Shown: positions 1-9,651, counted from the stretch's first letter. The stretch: 64,000 nt of DNA from Hyphomicrobiales bacterium (GCA_900469965.1 UBZP01000015.1:50339-114338); one strand, 5' to 3'. Notes: a model not told the origin generated them from the letters alone. Made by a program: numbers and translations.

Positions 1-90
1 CACCTTGCCGCCGTGGTTGATCGCATCGAGGACGATGTTGGGGGCGCGGTCGCCCGGGCGAAGGGGGCGTTCGTTTGCATGCTCTGCCAT
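1..90 (-). CDS. Redoxin/peroxiredoxin-like protein, N-terminal 30 residues (runs off the left edge)
   Basis: The ATG lies at 90-88 and is preceded by a strong GGAGGAG ribosome site at about 98-104 (minus strand). The visible peptide starts MAEHANERPLRPGDRAPN and continues IVLDAINHGGKV. The 'GDRAPN.VL' pattern is typical of the first strand of AhpC/TSA-type redoxin domains, so a thiol peroxidase or thioredoxin-fold protein is likely. The gene starts 16 bases downstream of the stop of the cyclase gene on the same strand and could be cotranscribed with it. The catalytic cysteine lies outside the window, so the family call rests only on the N-terminus. Confidence 0.55.
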   Translation of the reverse strand, partial: MAEHANERPLRPGDRAPNIVLDAINHGGKV

Positions 91-106
91 TGGTATGCTC
101 CTCCGG

Positions 107-3100
107 CTAGTCGAGGAACGGCAGGACCATGAGCGCGTCAGGGTCGAGACCGTGCTGGGCGCAGACCTGCTGCGCCAACTCGAAATACCGCTCGGCCTCG
201 CTCAGTTCGTTCGTTTCGAGGCAAAGCGTCGCAAGCCCATCATAGCATGGAAACAGAAGCTGCGCCTCAGCGCTGTCGCGCACGAGATCGAGCGCTTCGA
301 GGTAATGTTCGCGGGCGGCGGCGATCGCCCCGTGGCACTGGCGGATCTGGCCGAGCACCAGAAGCGGCACCGGCAGGTGGTCGCGCAGCCCGAGCGCTCG
401 GTCGATCGACAGCGCTTCCTCGACGGCAGGCAGCCCCTCGCTCAGGCAGCGGTCGGTGAACGTGCAGTAGGCGGCGGCGAGGTTGGTGAGCAGCCGGGCC
501 TGATGGCCGAGGTCGCCGATCTGCCGGGCCATCTCGTAGCCGCGCTGGCAGACGTCGATCGCCCGCGCCGGATCGATCGTCGTGTAGAGCGATCCGAGGT
601 TCGTGTAGCCGCGGCAGGCGGTGTTGAGGTGGTTCGCGTCGAGCGCGATCTTGACGCTGCGCTCCACCATCTCCACGGCATCGCGGGTCTTGCCGAGGCG
701 GGCGAGCGCCACACCCTTGGTGTTGAAGGCGCGGGCGATGGCGAGCGCGATCTCCGCCTTCTCCGCGGCGCCCGGGTGCGAGGTGAGGTGATTGGCGCAT
801 TCCAGCGCCCGGTCGGCGAACAGCATGGCCCGCCTGTAGTCCCCGGCGCGAAAGGCGAGATGGCCCTGGCGCTGCATCAGGTGGGCGAGCTCGATCGGCG
901 CGTCGACGCCTTCGAGAAGGGTCGCCGCCTCGGCGAAGCAGGCGGTGGCGCGCTCGCGGTCGCCGGTGTCGAAGGCGAGCTGGCCGAGCTTGCGCAGGAT
1001 GCGCGCTTCCGCCGCCACGTCGGCCTTGGCCTTGGCCGCGGCCAGCAGGTCGTCATAGAGGTGCCGGGCCTCCTCGCTGCGCCCGGTCGGGTGACACAGG
1101 TCGGCATAGCGCTCGCCCGGCTCCCGCCTGGCGTCGCCGCCGGCCGCCTCGGCGGCCGAAAGCGCCCGGGCATAGAGGCGCAGGGCATCGGCATTGGCGT
1201 TGGCCATGCGGGCAAGGTCGCCGGCGGCCGTCAGGTAGCGCACGCCCTTTTCCTTCTCGGAGGAGGCGGCGAAGTGGTAGCCGAGCTCGATCAGCTGGTT
1301 CATGTGCTCCGGGGCCGTGCCGAAGCGGCGTTCGAGCAGGGTGCCGATCGCCCCGTGCAGCTCGGTGCGGCGCCGCAGGAGGAGGTTGTCGTAGAAGACC
1401 TCCTGCAACAGCTTCTGGCGGAAGGCGTAGCGCGGGGCCGCGTGGGAGGGGATGTCTACCAGTTCCTCGACGATATCCGCCTCGCCGAGCTGCTGCAGGC
1501 TGGCTGCGATGTCGCCGACGCCGCAGGGCAGCGCCTTCAGGAGCTCGACGTCGAAGCTGTGGCCGATGACGGCGGCGACCTGGGCGAGGCGCCGCGCATC
1601 GCCGGGAAGGCGGTCGATGCGGGCCAGCATCATCGCCTGGATGCCGAGCGGCGTCCCGGTCTCGGCGGCGGTGGCCTCCACCTCCCAGCCCGCCGCCTCG
1701 CGGTGGAGCACGCTGGTCTCGATCAGCGTGCGCAGGATCTCCTCGATGAAGAAGGGATTGCCTTCGGCCCGCTCGACGATGCGGTCGCGCAGGGCATGCG
1801 GCAGGACGTCGCCGCCTAGCGCCTGCTCGAGCAGCGCCTCGGCCTCGGGGACCGCCAGCGGGCTGAGGCGGAGCGTCGTCTGGCTGGCGCGGGCGGAATT
1901 CAGCATCTCCGTCTCGAAGCCGGGGCGGTGGGTGACGAGCAGCATCAGCCGCCGGCCGACCATGCGATCCATGATGAAGCGCAGCGCGTCGATCGAGACA
2001 CTGTCGGCCCAATGAAGATCCTCGATCACCACCAGCATCGGCGCCTGCTCCATGCGCCGCTCGAAGAGGATGCGCATGGCATGGAAGATCTGCCGGCGCA
2101 GCTGGTCCGGCTCCAGGTGCCTCAATGTGTCGTCGGGATCGCCGAAGCCGAGGACGAACAGGAACAGCGGTTCCAGCCTCCGGATCTCGTCGGCCGGCAG
2201 GCCGAGGTCCTTCAGTCCGGCGACGAGCAGCGGGCGGGTATGATCGAGGCTGGCGGCCGGGTCGATCTGGTAGGCGCGGCGCAGCGCTGCCGCCAGCGTG
2301 CCGTAGGACGCCTCGCCCAGCGAGGAGCAGGCGGTCTGGCGGATGGTGATGTCGGGCTGCTCGGCGCGGACGCGGTCGAGGAAGGTCTCGACGAGGCGGG
2401 TCTTGCCGACGCCGGCGTCGCCGACGATGCGGACGAGCTGGGTCGCGCCGGCCCGGACGAATTCGAGGCAGCGAAGCAGCGCTGCGAGTTCGGGATCGCG
2501 GCCGATCATGGCGGTGTCGATGCCGAAACTGGCAAGCCCGCGCGCCGTCGGGGGCGCGTCCAGCACGGCCTCCAGCCGGAACACCGGCGTCTCGCCGGCC
2601 TTGCCCCGCAGGGTGGTGGTGCCGAGCGTGGCAAAGGCGAAGGCGTGCTCCGTCAGCCGGCGGGTGACGGCGCCGACGAGGATTTCGCCGAATCCCGCCA
2701 TGGCCTGCAGGCGCTGGGCCGTGTTCACCGTGTCGCCGGTGACGGAGTAGGACTTGCTGCCGCCCGCCCCCACGGCGCCGGCGACGACCGGGCCGGTGTT
2801 GACGCCGATGTGCAGGGCGAGCGGTTCGCCGAGGCGTGCCCGCCAGCGATCCTCGATCCGCGCCATCCGGGTGCGCATGTCGAGTGCGGCGCGGAGCGCC
2901 CGTTCCGGGTCGCGCTCATGGGCGACGGGTGCGCCGAACAGGGCCAGCAACGCGTCGCCGACGAACTTGTCGACATAGCCGCCTTCCGCCGTGACGGCGG
3001 CGCTCAGTTCCTCGAAAATCTCGTTCTGGAGAGCCTGCAGCACCTCCGGGTCGATCTTCTCGCTCAGTGTCGTGTAGCCGCAGAGATCGGCGAAGAGGGC

Positions 3101-3379
3101 GGTGACGATGCGCCGGTCGGCCTCCGCCTCCTCGGCCCGGGGCGGCGGCCGTTCCGGCACGGCCTGGCGACGGGAGGGCTTGCCGCCCGATCGGCGAACG
3201 GCGGAGCGGCCTGCCTGCCTCGCCGCTGGAGCGAGGCTCGTCCCGCATTTCGGGCAGAAGGCGTAGTCCGGCGGGGAGACCTGGCCGCAGGAAGGGCATT
3301 GCTTCTGCTGCGGCGCTCCGCATTTCGGGCAGAAGGCAAAGCCGTCCTCGACCGTGAAACCGCAAGCCGCGCATTTCAT
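107..3379 (-). CDS. Zinc-ribbon / class III adenylate-guanylate cyclase / AAA ATPase / TPR signalling protein (1090 aa)
   Basis: The N-terminus carries a double zinc ribbon with four CxxC pairs (Cys 3/6, 17/20, 28/31, 42/45). A basic linker follows, then a class III nucleotide cyclase domain (about 90-235) with the two metal-binding aspartates in FADLCGYT (D98) and FVGDALLALFG (D142). A P-loop ATPase domain starts near residue 290 (Walker A GDAGVGKT at 320-327; Walker B-like VVIEDLHWAD), and a long helical TPR-like C-terminal half follows. This order matches the rhizobial 'adenylate cyclase with AAA/tetratricopeptide' regulators. The product would be a cytosolic cAMP or cGMP source gated by the ATPase/TPR part (inferred). 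Neither the substrate (ATP or GTP) nor activity can be settled from sequence. Confidence 0.85.
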   Translation of the reverse strand: MKCAACGFTVEDGFAFCPKCGAPQQKQCPSCGQVSPPDYAFCPKCGTSLAPAARQAGRSAVRRSGGKPSRRQAVPERPPPRAEEAEADRRIVTALFADLCGYTTLSEKIDPEVLQALQNEIFEELSAAVTAEGGYVDKFVGDALLALFGAPVAHERDPERALRAALDMRTRMARIEDRWRARLGEPLALHIGVNTGPVVAGAVGAGGSKSYSVTGDTVNTAQRLQAMAGFGEILVGAVTRRLTEHAFAFATLGTTTLRGKAGETPVFRLEAVLDAPPTARGLASFGIDTAMIGRDPELAALLRCLEFVRAGATQLVRIVGDAGVGKTRLVETFLDRVRAEQPDITIRQTACSSLGEASYGTLAAALRRAYQIDPAASLDHTRPLLVAGLKDLGLPADEIRRLEPLFLFVLGFGDPDDTLRHLEPDQLRRQIFHAMRILFERRMEQAPMLVVIEDLHWADSVSIDALRFIMDRMVGRRLMLLVTHRPGFETEMLNSARASQTTLRLSPLAVPEAEALLEQALGGDVLPHALRDRIVERAEGNPFFIEEILRTLIETSVLHREAAGWEVEATAAETGTPLGIQAMMLARIDRLPGDARRLAQVAAVIGHSFDVELLKALPCGVGDIAASLQQLGEADIVEELVDIPSHAAPRYAFRQKLLQEVFYDNLLLRRRTELHGAIGTLLERRFGTAPEHMNQLIELGYHFAASSEKEKGVRYLTAAGDLARMANANADALRLYARALSAAEAAGGDARREPGERYADLCHPTGRSEEARHLYDDLLAAAKAKADVAAEARILRKLGQLAFDTGDRERATACFAEAATLLEGVDAPIELAHLMQRQGHLAFRAGDYRRAMLFADRALECANHLTSHPGAAEKAEIALAIARAFNTKGVALARLGKTRDAVEMVERSVKIALDANHLNTACRGYTNLGSLYTTIDPARAIDVCQRGYEMARQIGDLGHQARLLTNLAAAYCTFTDRCLSEGLPAVEEALSIDRALGLRDHLPVPLLVLGQIRQCHGAIAAAREHYLEALDLVRDSAEAQLLFPCYDGLATLCLETNELSEAERYFELAQQVCAQHGLDPDALMVLPFLD

Positions 3380-3503
3380 CGCACGCGCCCCGTCGAACCC
3401 CGGGATCCACGAGCCCGGTCGCCGGGATCATGCGCCTGCGGGCGCGGCGTTGCAATTGCCCGTGGCCCGTGGCCAGGTCCGCCGCCCCTGCCGGCTGCCG
3501 GCC

Positions 3504-4352
3504 TCAACCGTCAAGCAGCGCCTGCAGCAGGGCGATGATGCGGCGATGCTGGTGGGCGTGGCGGGTGCGGACGTTGACGGCGGCATAGACGGTCTGCGGG
3601 ATCGGCTCGGCACCCTGGACGCGGCTGACGGCGCCGGTGCGCGTCAGCCGGCGGGCGTCCGGCGCCATGACGAAGGCCGAGCCGCCGAGCTTGGTCAGGA
3701 GCGCGATGATCGCCGTCGTCTCACCGCTGGCGATCGGGGCGGTGGAGAGATGCGGCAGCGCCTGCCGGTGCAGGCGGTCGAAGGCCGGCGAATAGACCGC
3801 CTGGATATAGTCTTCCGGGCGGACGTCTGCGAGCGTCGTCACCTTGTTGGAGACGAGCTCGTACGTCACTTCGCCGATGCGCTCGTAGTGCAGGTCGGGC
3901 AGGTGGTGCGGGGTATAGAGGATCGCGAGGTCGAGGTCGCCGGCGGCGAGGTCGCCGTTCATCTGCTTGGAATAGTCGATCTCGACATAGATCGAGGTGC
4001 CGGGCAGCTCCTTGCGCACCGCCGCCAGCCAGTCGCCGGCATAGTGGGCGGCGAGGTCGTGCTGCAGGCCGATGCGCATCGAGCGCTCGTAGGCGCCGGC
4101 CGTCTCGACCGCACGCGCCGCCTCGTGCCACTGGTGCTGGATCGCCTTGGCGTGGTCGTGGAAGCGCAGGCCGGCCGCCGTCGGCTGGGTGCCGCCCTTG
4201 TTGCGGGAAAACAGCGGCCGCCCCAGCACCGCCTCCAGCGCCTTCATCCGGTGCGAGACGGTCGACTGCGTCAGGTTCAGCCGCTCGGCGGTGCGGTTGA
4301 AGCTGCGGGTCTCCATCAGGTCGAGATAGGTCTCGATGAGTTCGATCTGCAT
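3504..4352 (-). CDS. LysR-family transcriptional regulator, divergent from the methylated-amine dehydrogenase genes (282 aa)
   Basis: A LysR helix-turn-helix lies at the N-terminus (MQIELIETYLDLMETRSFNR, then TAERLNLTQSTVSHRMKALE), with a LysR substrate-binding domain after it. The frame stays open upstream to 4571, but that extension translates the RIME-type palindromic repeat. The start is therefore set at ATG 4352, where the conserved HTH begins. The gene is divergent from the FAD dehydrogenase pair starting at 4672. A 15-bp inverted repeat at 4582-4596 has LysR-box geometry. It is probably the local activator or repressor of methylated-amine catabolism (inference); the effector is unknown. 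Confidence 0.88.
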   Translation of the reverse strand: MQIELIETYLDLMETRSFNRTAERLNLTQSTVSHRMKALEAVLGRPLFSRNKGGTQPTAAGLRFHDHAKAIQHQWHEAARAVETAGAYERSMRIGLQHDLAAHYAGDWLAAVRKELPGTSIYVEIDYSKQMNGDLAAGDLDLAILYTPHHLPDLHYERIGEVTYELVSNKVTTLADVRPEDYIQAVYSPAFDRLHRQALPHLSTAPIASGETTAIIALLTKLGGSAFVMAPDARRLTRTGAVSRVQGAEPIPQTVYAAVNVRTRHAHQHRRIIALLQALLDG

Positions 4353-4379
4353 GTGGTTACGTCCTGATCCCCCAAATTG

Positions 4380-4539
4380 CCCCTCATCCGCCTGCCGGCA
4401 CCTTCTCCCCGCAGGCGGGGAGAAGGGACCCTGCCGCGACCTCTCGTCCGACCTCTGACGGCACCGTCGGGCAAGGACCGTGCGGCGCGTCTCCTTCTCC
4501 CCGTTCACGGGGAGAAGGTCGCGGCAGCGGGATGAGGGG
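4380..4539. repeat. RIME-type rhizobial intergenic palindromic element (about 160 bp)
   Basis: The element is bounded by inverted ends CCCCTCATCCG (4380-4390) and CGGGATGAGGGG (4528-4539). It contains two hairpins, CTTCTCCCCG-cagg-CGGGGAGAAG near 4402-4426 and a second CTTCTCCCC/GGGGAGAAG pair near 4494-4518. A related copy lies at 50209-50358 and a copy truncated by the window edge begins at 63885. The organisation matches Rhizobium-specific intergenic mosaic elements. It fills most of the 319-bp gap between the LysR gene and the FAD operon. Confidence 0.8.
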
Positions 4540-4581
4540 CGACCTCTGCGGACAAGAATGAATTCCGACACCGCGAAACTA

Positions 4582-4596
4582 ATCGAAATCTTCGAT
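4582..4596. promoter_or_regulatory. Candidate LysR-type operator (ATCGAA-N3-TTCGAT)
   Basis: This is a perfect inverted repeat with 6-bp arms and a 3-bp centre, ATCGAAATCTTCGAT, and it contains the T-N11-A core typical of LysR boxes. It lies 76 bases upstream of the first FAD dehydrogenase and 230 bases upstream of the divergent LysR start. A second inverted repeat, AATTTG-N7-CAAATT, lies at 4631-4649, close to where the RNA polymerase or an activation site would be. Assignment to this LysR protein is inferred from position. Confidence 0.5.
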
Positions 4597-4671
4597 CAAT
4601 AAAGCGGAATCTGGCCGCTTGCCGGCCGTCAATTTGGTTGCCACAAATTCCGGGCAATCAAGGGGAAGAGA

Positions 4672-7122
4672 ATGTCGAACCTGCCGTCACATGCACGCGT
4701 CGTCATCATCGGGGGAGGGGCGGTCGGCGCGTCCGCGCTCTATCATCTGGCGAAGGCCGGGTGGACCGACTGCGTGCTTCTGGAAAAGAACGAGCTGACC
4801 GCCGGCTCGACCTGGCATGCGGCCGGCAACGTGCCGACGTTTTCGTCCTCCTGGTCGATCATGAACATGCAGCGCTATTCCGCCTCGCTCTACCGCGAGC
4901 TCGGCGCGCTCGTGGACTACCCGATGAACTACCACGTCACCGGTTCGATCCGCCTCGGCCATTCCAAGGAGCGGCTGCAGGAGTTCAAGCGCGTCGTCGG
5001 CATGGGGCGCTATCAGGGCATGGACCTCGACATTCTCTCGCCCGACGAGATGCGCGGCCAATATCCTTTCCTCGAGACGCACGAGCTGACCGGCGCGCTC
5101 TACGATCCCTATGACGGCGACATCGACCCGGCGCAGCTGACGCAGGCGCTCGCGAAGGGCGCACGCGACATGGGGGCGAAGATCTTCCGCTTCTGTCCGG
5201 CGACCGGCGCGCGGCGCGAGAACGACGAATGGGTGATCTCGACGGCGCAGGGCGAGATCCGCTGCGAATACGTCGTCAACGCCGCCGGCTACTATGCCCG
5301 TGAGGTCGGCAAGTGGTTCGGCCGCGACGTGCCGATGATGGTGATGAGCCACCAGTACATCCTGTTCGAGGAGATCCCGGAGCTCGCCGCCTGGTCGAAG
5401 GAGGTCGGGCACAAGCTGCCGCTGCTGCGCGACGTCGACAGCTCCTACTACCTGCGCCAGGAAAAGAACGGCATGAACCTCGGGCCGTACGAGAAGAACT
5501 GCAAGGCGCACTGGACGACGCCCGACGATCCGATGCCGGACGACTTCTCGTTCCAGCTGTTCCCGGACGATCTCGACCGGCTGGAATGGTATCTGAACGA
5601 TGCCTGCGAGCGCGTGCCGATCCTCGGCACCGCCGGCCTGTCGCGGATGATCAACGGGCCGATCCCCTATGCGCCGGACGGCAACCCGCTGATCGGGCCG
5701 ATGCCGGGCGTGCCGAACGCGTTCGAAGCCTGCGTCTTCACCTTCGGCATCTGCCAGGCGGGCGGGGCGGGCAAGGTGCTCGCCGAATGGATCACCGAGG
5801 GCGAGACGGAATGGGACATGTGGTCCTGCGACCCGCGCCGCTACACGAGCTTCGCGTCCGACCAGGACTACTGCATCGCGAAAGGCATGGAGGTCTACGG
5901 CCACGAATATGCGATGCATTTTCCGAAGCACGCCTGGCCGGCCGGCCGCAACCGCAAGCTCTCGCCGATCCACGACCGGATCGCGGCGCTTGGCGCCCAG
6001 TTCAAGCCCTATAACGGCTGGGAGCGGGCCAACTGGTATGCCGCACCCGGCGACGACACCTCGGAAGAAGCGACGCAGACCTGGAACCGCGAAGGCCCGT
6101 GGCGGCCGCGGATCGAGGCGGAATGCCGCGCCGTTGCCGAGGCCGCCGGCATCCTCGACCTGCCCGGCTTCTCGCGCTACCGGGTGAAGGGCGCGGGGGC
6201 AACGGCATGGCTTTCCTCCCTCATCACCGGTCGTGTGCCGAAACCCGGCCGCATCGGCCTTGCCTATTTCGCCGACGACAAGGGGCGGATCGTCACCGAG
6301 ATGTCGGTGATGATGCTGGATGAGGACTTCTTCTTCCTGATCACGGCGGCCACCGCCCAGTGGCACGACCTCGAATGGCTGAAGAAGCACCTGCCGAAGG
6401 ATGCGGCGTTCACGCTCGACGACGTGACGGAGAAATTCACCTGCCAGATCCTGTCCGGCCCGAATTCGCGGGCGATCCTCGCGGCGGTGACGGACGCCGA
6501 CCTTTCCAGGGGCTGGCTGACGCACCAGAGCTGCCAGATCGCCGGCCGCTGGTGCCAGCTGGTGCGCGTGTCCTTCGCCGGCGAGCTCGGCTGGGAGATC
6601 CACACCAAGGTCGAGGACACGGCCGCGATCTTCGACGCCGTCTGGGCGGCGGGGCAGAGCCACGGGCTGAAGCCGTTCGGCATGGAGGCGCTGGACAGCC
6701 TGCGCATCGAGAAGGGGTATCGCGCCTGGAAGGGCGACCTTTCGACCGACTACACCATCTTGCAAGGCGGGCTGGAACGCTTCGTCGACTGGTCCAAGCC
6801 GGACTTCAAGGGCAAGGCGGCGCTGGAGCGGGAGAAGCAGCAGGGTGTTTCCAAGCGCTTCGTGCTTTTGACCGTCGAGGCCGGTGACTGCGACGCGCCC
6901 TACATGTCGACGCTCTGGCACGGCGGCCAGGTGGTCGGCGAGACCACGTCGGGCAACTGGGGCTACCGCACCGGCCGGTCGATCGCGCTCGGCATGCTGC
7001 GCGCCGATCTCACTGAACCCGGCACCGAGGTCGAGGTCGAGATCTACGGCGACCGCTTCAAGGCCACCGTCCAGCCGGACGGGCCGCTCTTCGATCCCAA
7101 CAACGAAAGACTGCGCGCATGA
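4672..7122 (+). CDS. FAD-dependent oxidoreductase with GcvT (aminomethyltransferase) domain; dimethylglycine/sarcosine dehydrogenase-like (816 aa)
   Basis: The N-terminal DAO-type FAD domain has the dinucleotide loop VVIIGGGAVG (10-19). It also has the TWHAAG motif (His 49), which in dimethylglycine and sarcosine dehydrogenases is the covalent flavin-attachment histidine. An FAO_M-like middle region and a C-terminal GcvT/folate-binding domain (about 440-816) follow. Family members oxidise N-methyl groups of dimethylglycine, sarcosine or related amines and pass formaldehyde-level carbon to tetrahydrofolate. The start is preceded by AAGGGGAAGAGA. The stop overlaps the ATG of the next gene (ATGA at 7119-7122), showing translational coupling to a paralogue. 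The exact substrate is unknown. Confidence 0.88.
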   Translation: MSNLPSHARVVIIGGGAVGASALYHLAKAGWTDCVLLEKNELTAGSTWHAAGNVPTFSSSWSIMNMQRYSASLYRELGALVDYPMNYHVTGSIRLGHSKERLQEFKRVVGMGRYQGMDLDILSPDEMRGQYPFLETHELTGALYDPYDGDIDPAQLTQALAKGARDMGAKIFRFCPATGARRENDEWVISTAQGEIRCEYVVNAAGYYAREVGKWFGRDVPMMVMSHQYILFEEIPELAAWSKEVGHKLPLLRDVDSSYYLRQEKNGMNLGPYEKNCKAHWTTPDDPMPDDFSFQLFPDDLDRLEWYLNDACERVPILGTAGLSRMINGPIPYAPDGNPLIGPMPGVPNAFEACVFTFGICQAGGAGKVLAEWITEGETEWDMWSCDPRRYTSFASDQDYCIAKGMEVYGHEYAMHFPKHAWPAGRNRKLSPIHDRIAALGAQFKPYNGWERANWYAAPGDDTSEEATQTWNREGPWRPRIEAECRAVAEAAGILDLPGFSRYRVKGAGATAWLSSLITGRVPKPGRIGLAYFADDKGRIVTEMSVMMLDEDFFFLITAATAQWHDLEWLKKHLPKDAAFTLDDVTEKFTCQILSGPNSRAILAAVTDADLSRGWLTHQSCQIAGRWCQLVRVSFAGELGWEIHTKVEDTAAIFDAVWAAGQSHGLKPFGMEALDSLRIEKGYRAWKGDLSTDYTILQGGLERFVDWSKPDFKGKAALEREKQQGVSKRFVLLTVEAGDCDAPYMSTLWHGGQVVGETTSGNWGYRTGRSIALGMLRADLTEPGTEVEVEIYGDRFKATVQPDGPLFDPNNERLRA

Positions 7123-9566
7123 CGAAGCCCATTCCTTCCAAGGCCCGCGCGGTCATCATCGGCGGCGGCGTCTCCGGCTGCTCGGTCGCCTATCATCTCG
7201 CCAAGCTCGGCTGGACCGACGTCGTGCTTTTGGAGCGCAAGCAGCTGACCTGCGGCACCACCTGGCATGCGGCGGGGCTGATCGGCCAGCTGCGCGCCTC
7301 GCAGAACATGACGCGGCTCGCGAAATATTCCGCCGACCTCTACGTCAAGCTGGAGGCCGAGACCGGCATCGGCACCGGCATGCGCCAGAACGGCTCGATG
7401 ACGGTGGCGCTGACCGACGAGCGCAAGGAGGAGATCTATCGCCAGGCCTCGCTGGCGCGGGCCTTCGACGTCGACGTGCGCGAGATCTCGGTCGACGAGG
7501 TCAAGGCGATGTATCCGCACCTGAACACCGCCGACATCAAGGCCGCGGTGCACCTTCCCCTCGACGGCCAGTGCGATCCGGCCAACATCGCGATGGCGCT
7601 GGCCAAGGGCGCGCGCCAGAACGGCGCCACCGTGATCGAGGGCGTGAAGGTTACCTCGGTGGTAACGAAGGACGGCCGGGTGACGGGCGTCACCTGCGAG
7701 CGCGACGGCGAGAGTTTCACGATCGAGACCGAGAACGTCGTCAATGCGGCAGGCATGTGGGGGCGGACGCTCGCCGACATGTCGGGCGTGTCGCTGCCGC
7801 TGCATGCCTGCGAGCACTTCTACATCGTCACCGAGCCGATCGAGGGGCTGAAGCAGCTTCCCGTCCTGCGCGTGCCGGACGAATGCACCTACTACAAGGA
7901 GGATGCCGGCAAGATGCTGATCGGCGCCTTCGAGCTGAAGGCCAAGCCCTGGGGCATGGACGGCATCCGCGAGGACTTCTGCTTCGACCAGCTGCCGGAG
8001 GATTTCGACCATTTCCAGCCGATCCTGGAGATGGCGGTCAACCGCATGCCGATGCTGCAGACGGCCGGCATCCATACCTTCTTCAACGGGCCGGAGAGCT
8101 TCACGCCCGACGACCGCTACTATCTCGGCGAGGCGCCGCAACTGAAGGGTTACTGGGTGGCCGCCGGCTACAATTCGATCGGCATCGTCTCTTCCGGCGG
8201 CGCCGGCATGGCGCTGGCGCAATGGATGAACGACGGCGAGCCGCCGTTCGATCTCTGGGAGGTCGACATCCGCCGGGCCCAGCCGTTCCAGCGGAACCGC
8301 GCCTATCTGAAGGACCGGGTGTCGGAAACGCTCGGCCTGCTCTATGCCGACCACTTCCCCTATCGCCAGATGGCGACCGCACGCGGCGTGCGCCGTTCGC
8401 CGATCCACGAGCACCTCAAGGCCCGCGGTGCGGTGTTCGGCGAGGTCGCCGGCTGGGAGCGCGCCAACTGGTTTGCGAGAGAAGGCCAGGAGCGGGAATA
8501 CAGATACAGCTGGAAGCGGCAGAACTGGTTCGAAAACCAGCGCGAGGAACACATGGCCGTGCGCGAGGGCGTCGGCCTGTTCGACATGACCTCCTTCGGC
8601 AAGATCCGGGTGGAGGGGCGCGACGCGCTCGCCTTCCTGCAGAGGCTCTGCGCCAACCAGATGGATGTGCCCGCGGGCAGGATCGTCTACACCCAGATGC
8701 TGAACGCCCGCGGCGGCATCGAGAGCGACCTGACGGTGACGCGGCTTTCGGAGACCGCGTTCCTGCTGGTCGTGCCCGGCGCGACGCTGCAGCGCGACCT
8801 CGCCTGGCTGCGCAAGCATCTCAAGGACGAGTTCGTCGTCATCACCGACGTCACGGCTTCCGAGAGCGTGCTCTGCGTGATGGGGCCGAAGGCGCGCGCG
8901 CTGATGCAGAAGGTCAGTCCGAACGATTTTTCCAACGAAGCGCATCCCTTCGCCACCGCGTGCGAGATCGAGATCGGCATGGGGCTCGCCCGTGCCCACC
9001 GGGTCACTTATGTCGGCGAGCTCGGCTGGGAGCTCTATGTCTCGACCGACCAGACGGCGCATGTGTTCGAGGCGCTGGAGGCGGCCGGCGCCGATGTCGG
9101 GCTGAAGCTCTGCGGCCTGCATACGCTGGACAGCTGCCGCATCGAGAAGGCCTTCCGTCACTTCGGCCACGACATCACCGACGAGGACCACGTGCTGGAG
9201 GCCGGGCTCGGCTTTGCGGTGCGCACGGGCAAGGGCGAGTTCATCGGCCGCGAGGCGGTGCTGCGCCGGCAGGACAAGGGGCTGACGCGGCGGATGGTGC
9301 AGTTCAGGCTCACCGATCCGGAGCCGCTGCTGTTCCACAACGAGGCGCTGGTGCGCGACGGCAGGATCGTCTCGACGATCACGTCCGGCAATTACGGCCA
9401 CTTCCTCGGCGGCGCGATCGGCATGGGCTACGTGCCCTGCGAGGGCGAGAGCGAGGAACAGGTGCTGGCGTCCGGCTACGAGATCGAGATCGCCGGCGTG
9501 CGGGTGAAGGCGGAAGCCTCGCTCGTGCCGATGTACGACCCGAAGGCGGCGCGGGTGCGCATGTAG
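7119..9566 (+). CDS. Second FAD-dependent oxidoreductase-GcvT protein; dimethylglycine dehydrogenase-like (815 aa)
   Basis: It has the same architecture and almost the same length as its upstream neighbour: AVIIGGGVSG nucleotide loop at 11-20, TWHAAG with His 50, a middle domain, and a C-terminal GcvT fold (for example GELGWELYVS and GNYGHFLGGAIGMGYV). The two proteins are diverged paralogues, not an exact duplication, which suits sequential demethylation (dimethylglycine to sarcosine to glycine) or heteromer formation; this is inference. The gene is coupled to the upstream gene by a 4-base ATGA overlap. The downstream HXXEE gene begins 86 bases later. Confidence 0.88.
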   Translation: MTKPIPSKARAVIIGGGVSGCSVAYHLAKLGWTDVVLLERKQLTCGTTWHAAGLIGQLRASQNMTRLAKYSADLYVKLEAETGIGTGMRQNGSMTVALTDERKEEIYRQASLARAFDVDVREISVDEVKAMYPHLNTADIKAAVHLPLDGQCDPANIAMALAKGARQNGATVIEGVKVTSVVTKDGRVTGVTCERDGESFTIETENVVNAAGMWGRTLADMSGVSLPLHACEHFYIVTEPIEGLKQLPVLRVPDECTYYKEDAGKMLIGAFELKAKPWGMDGIREDFCFDQLPEDFDHFQPILEMAVNRMPMLQTAGIHTFFNGPESFTPDDRYYLGEAPQLKGYWVAAGYNSIGIVSSGGAGMALAQWMNDGEPPFDLWEVDIRRAQPFQRNRAYLKDRVSETLGLLYADHFPYRQMATARGVRRSPIHEHLKARGAVFGEVAGWERANWFAREGQEREYRYSWKRQNWFENQREEHMAVREGVGLFDMTSFGKIRVEGRDALAFLQRLCANQMDVPAGRIVYTQMLNARGGIESDLTVTRLSETAFLLVVPGATLQRDLAWLRKHLKDEFVVITDVTASESVLCVMGPKARALMQKVSPNDFSNEAHPFATACEIEIGMGLARAHRVTYVGELGWELYVSTDQTAHVFEALEAAGADVGLKLCGLHTLDSCRIEKAFRHFGHDITDEDHVLEAGLGFAVRTGKGEFIGREAVLRRQDKGLTRRMVQFRLTDPEPLLFHNEALVRDGRIVSTITSGNYGHFLGGAIGMGYVPCEGESEEQVLASGYEIEIAGVRVKAEASLVPMYDPKAARVRM

Positions 9567-9651
9567 GCAGGACAGGACGGAAGGCGAAAGCAGCGAACAG
9601 ACTTTCCCCGAGGATGGTTGCCGCCCGCACGCGGCCTGGCTGGAGGTTTCG

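Noticed and set aside
5..1819. Long open frame on the plus strand opposite the cyclase gene
   Set aside because: Antisense shadow of a high-GC gene; no family features and no ribosome site, while the minus-strand protein has clear domains.
4353..4571. 73-residue N-terminal extension of the LysR protein
   Set aside because: It translates the RIME palindrome; the HTH begins directly at the ATG at 4352.
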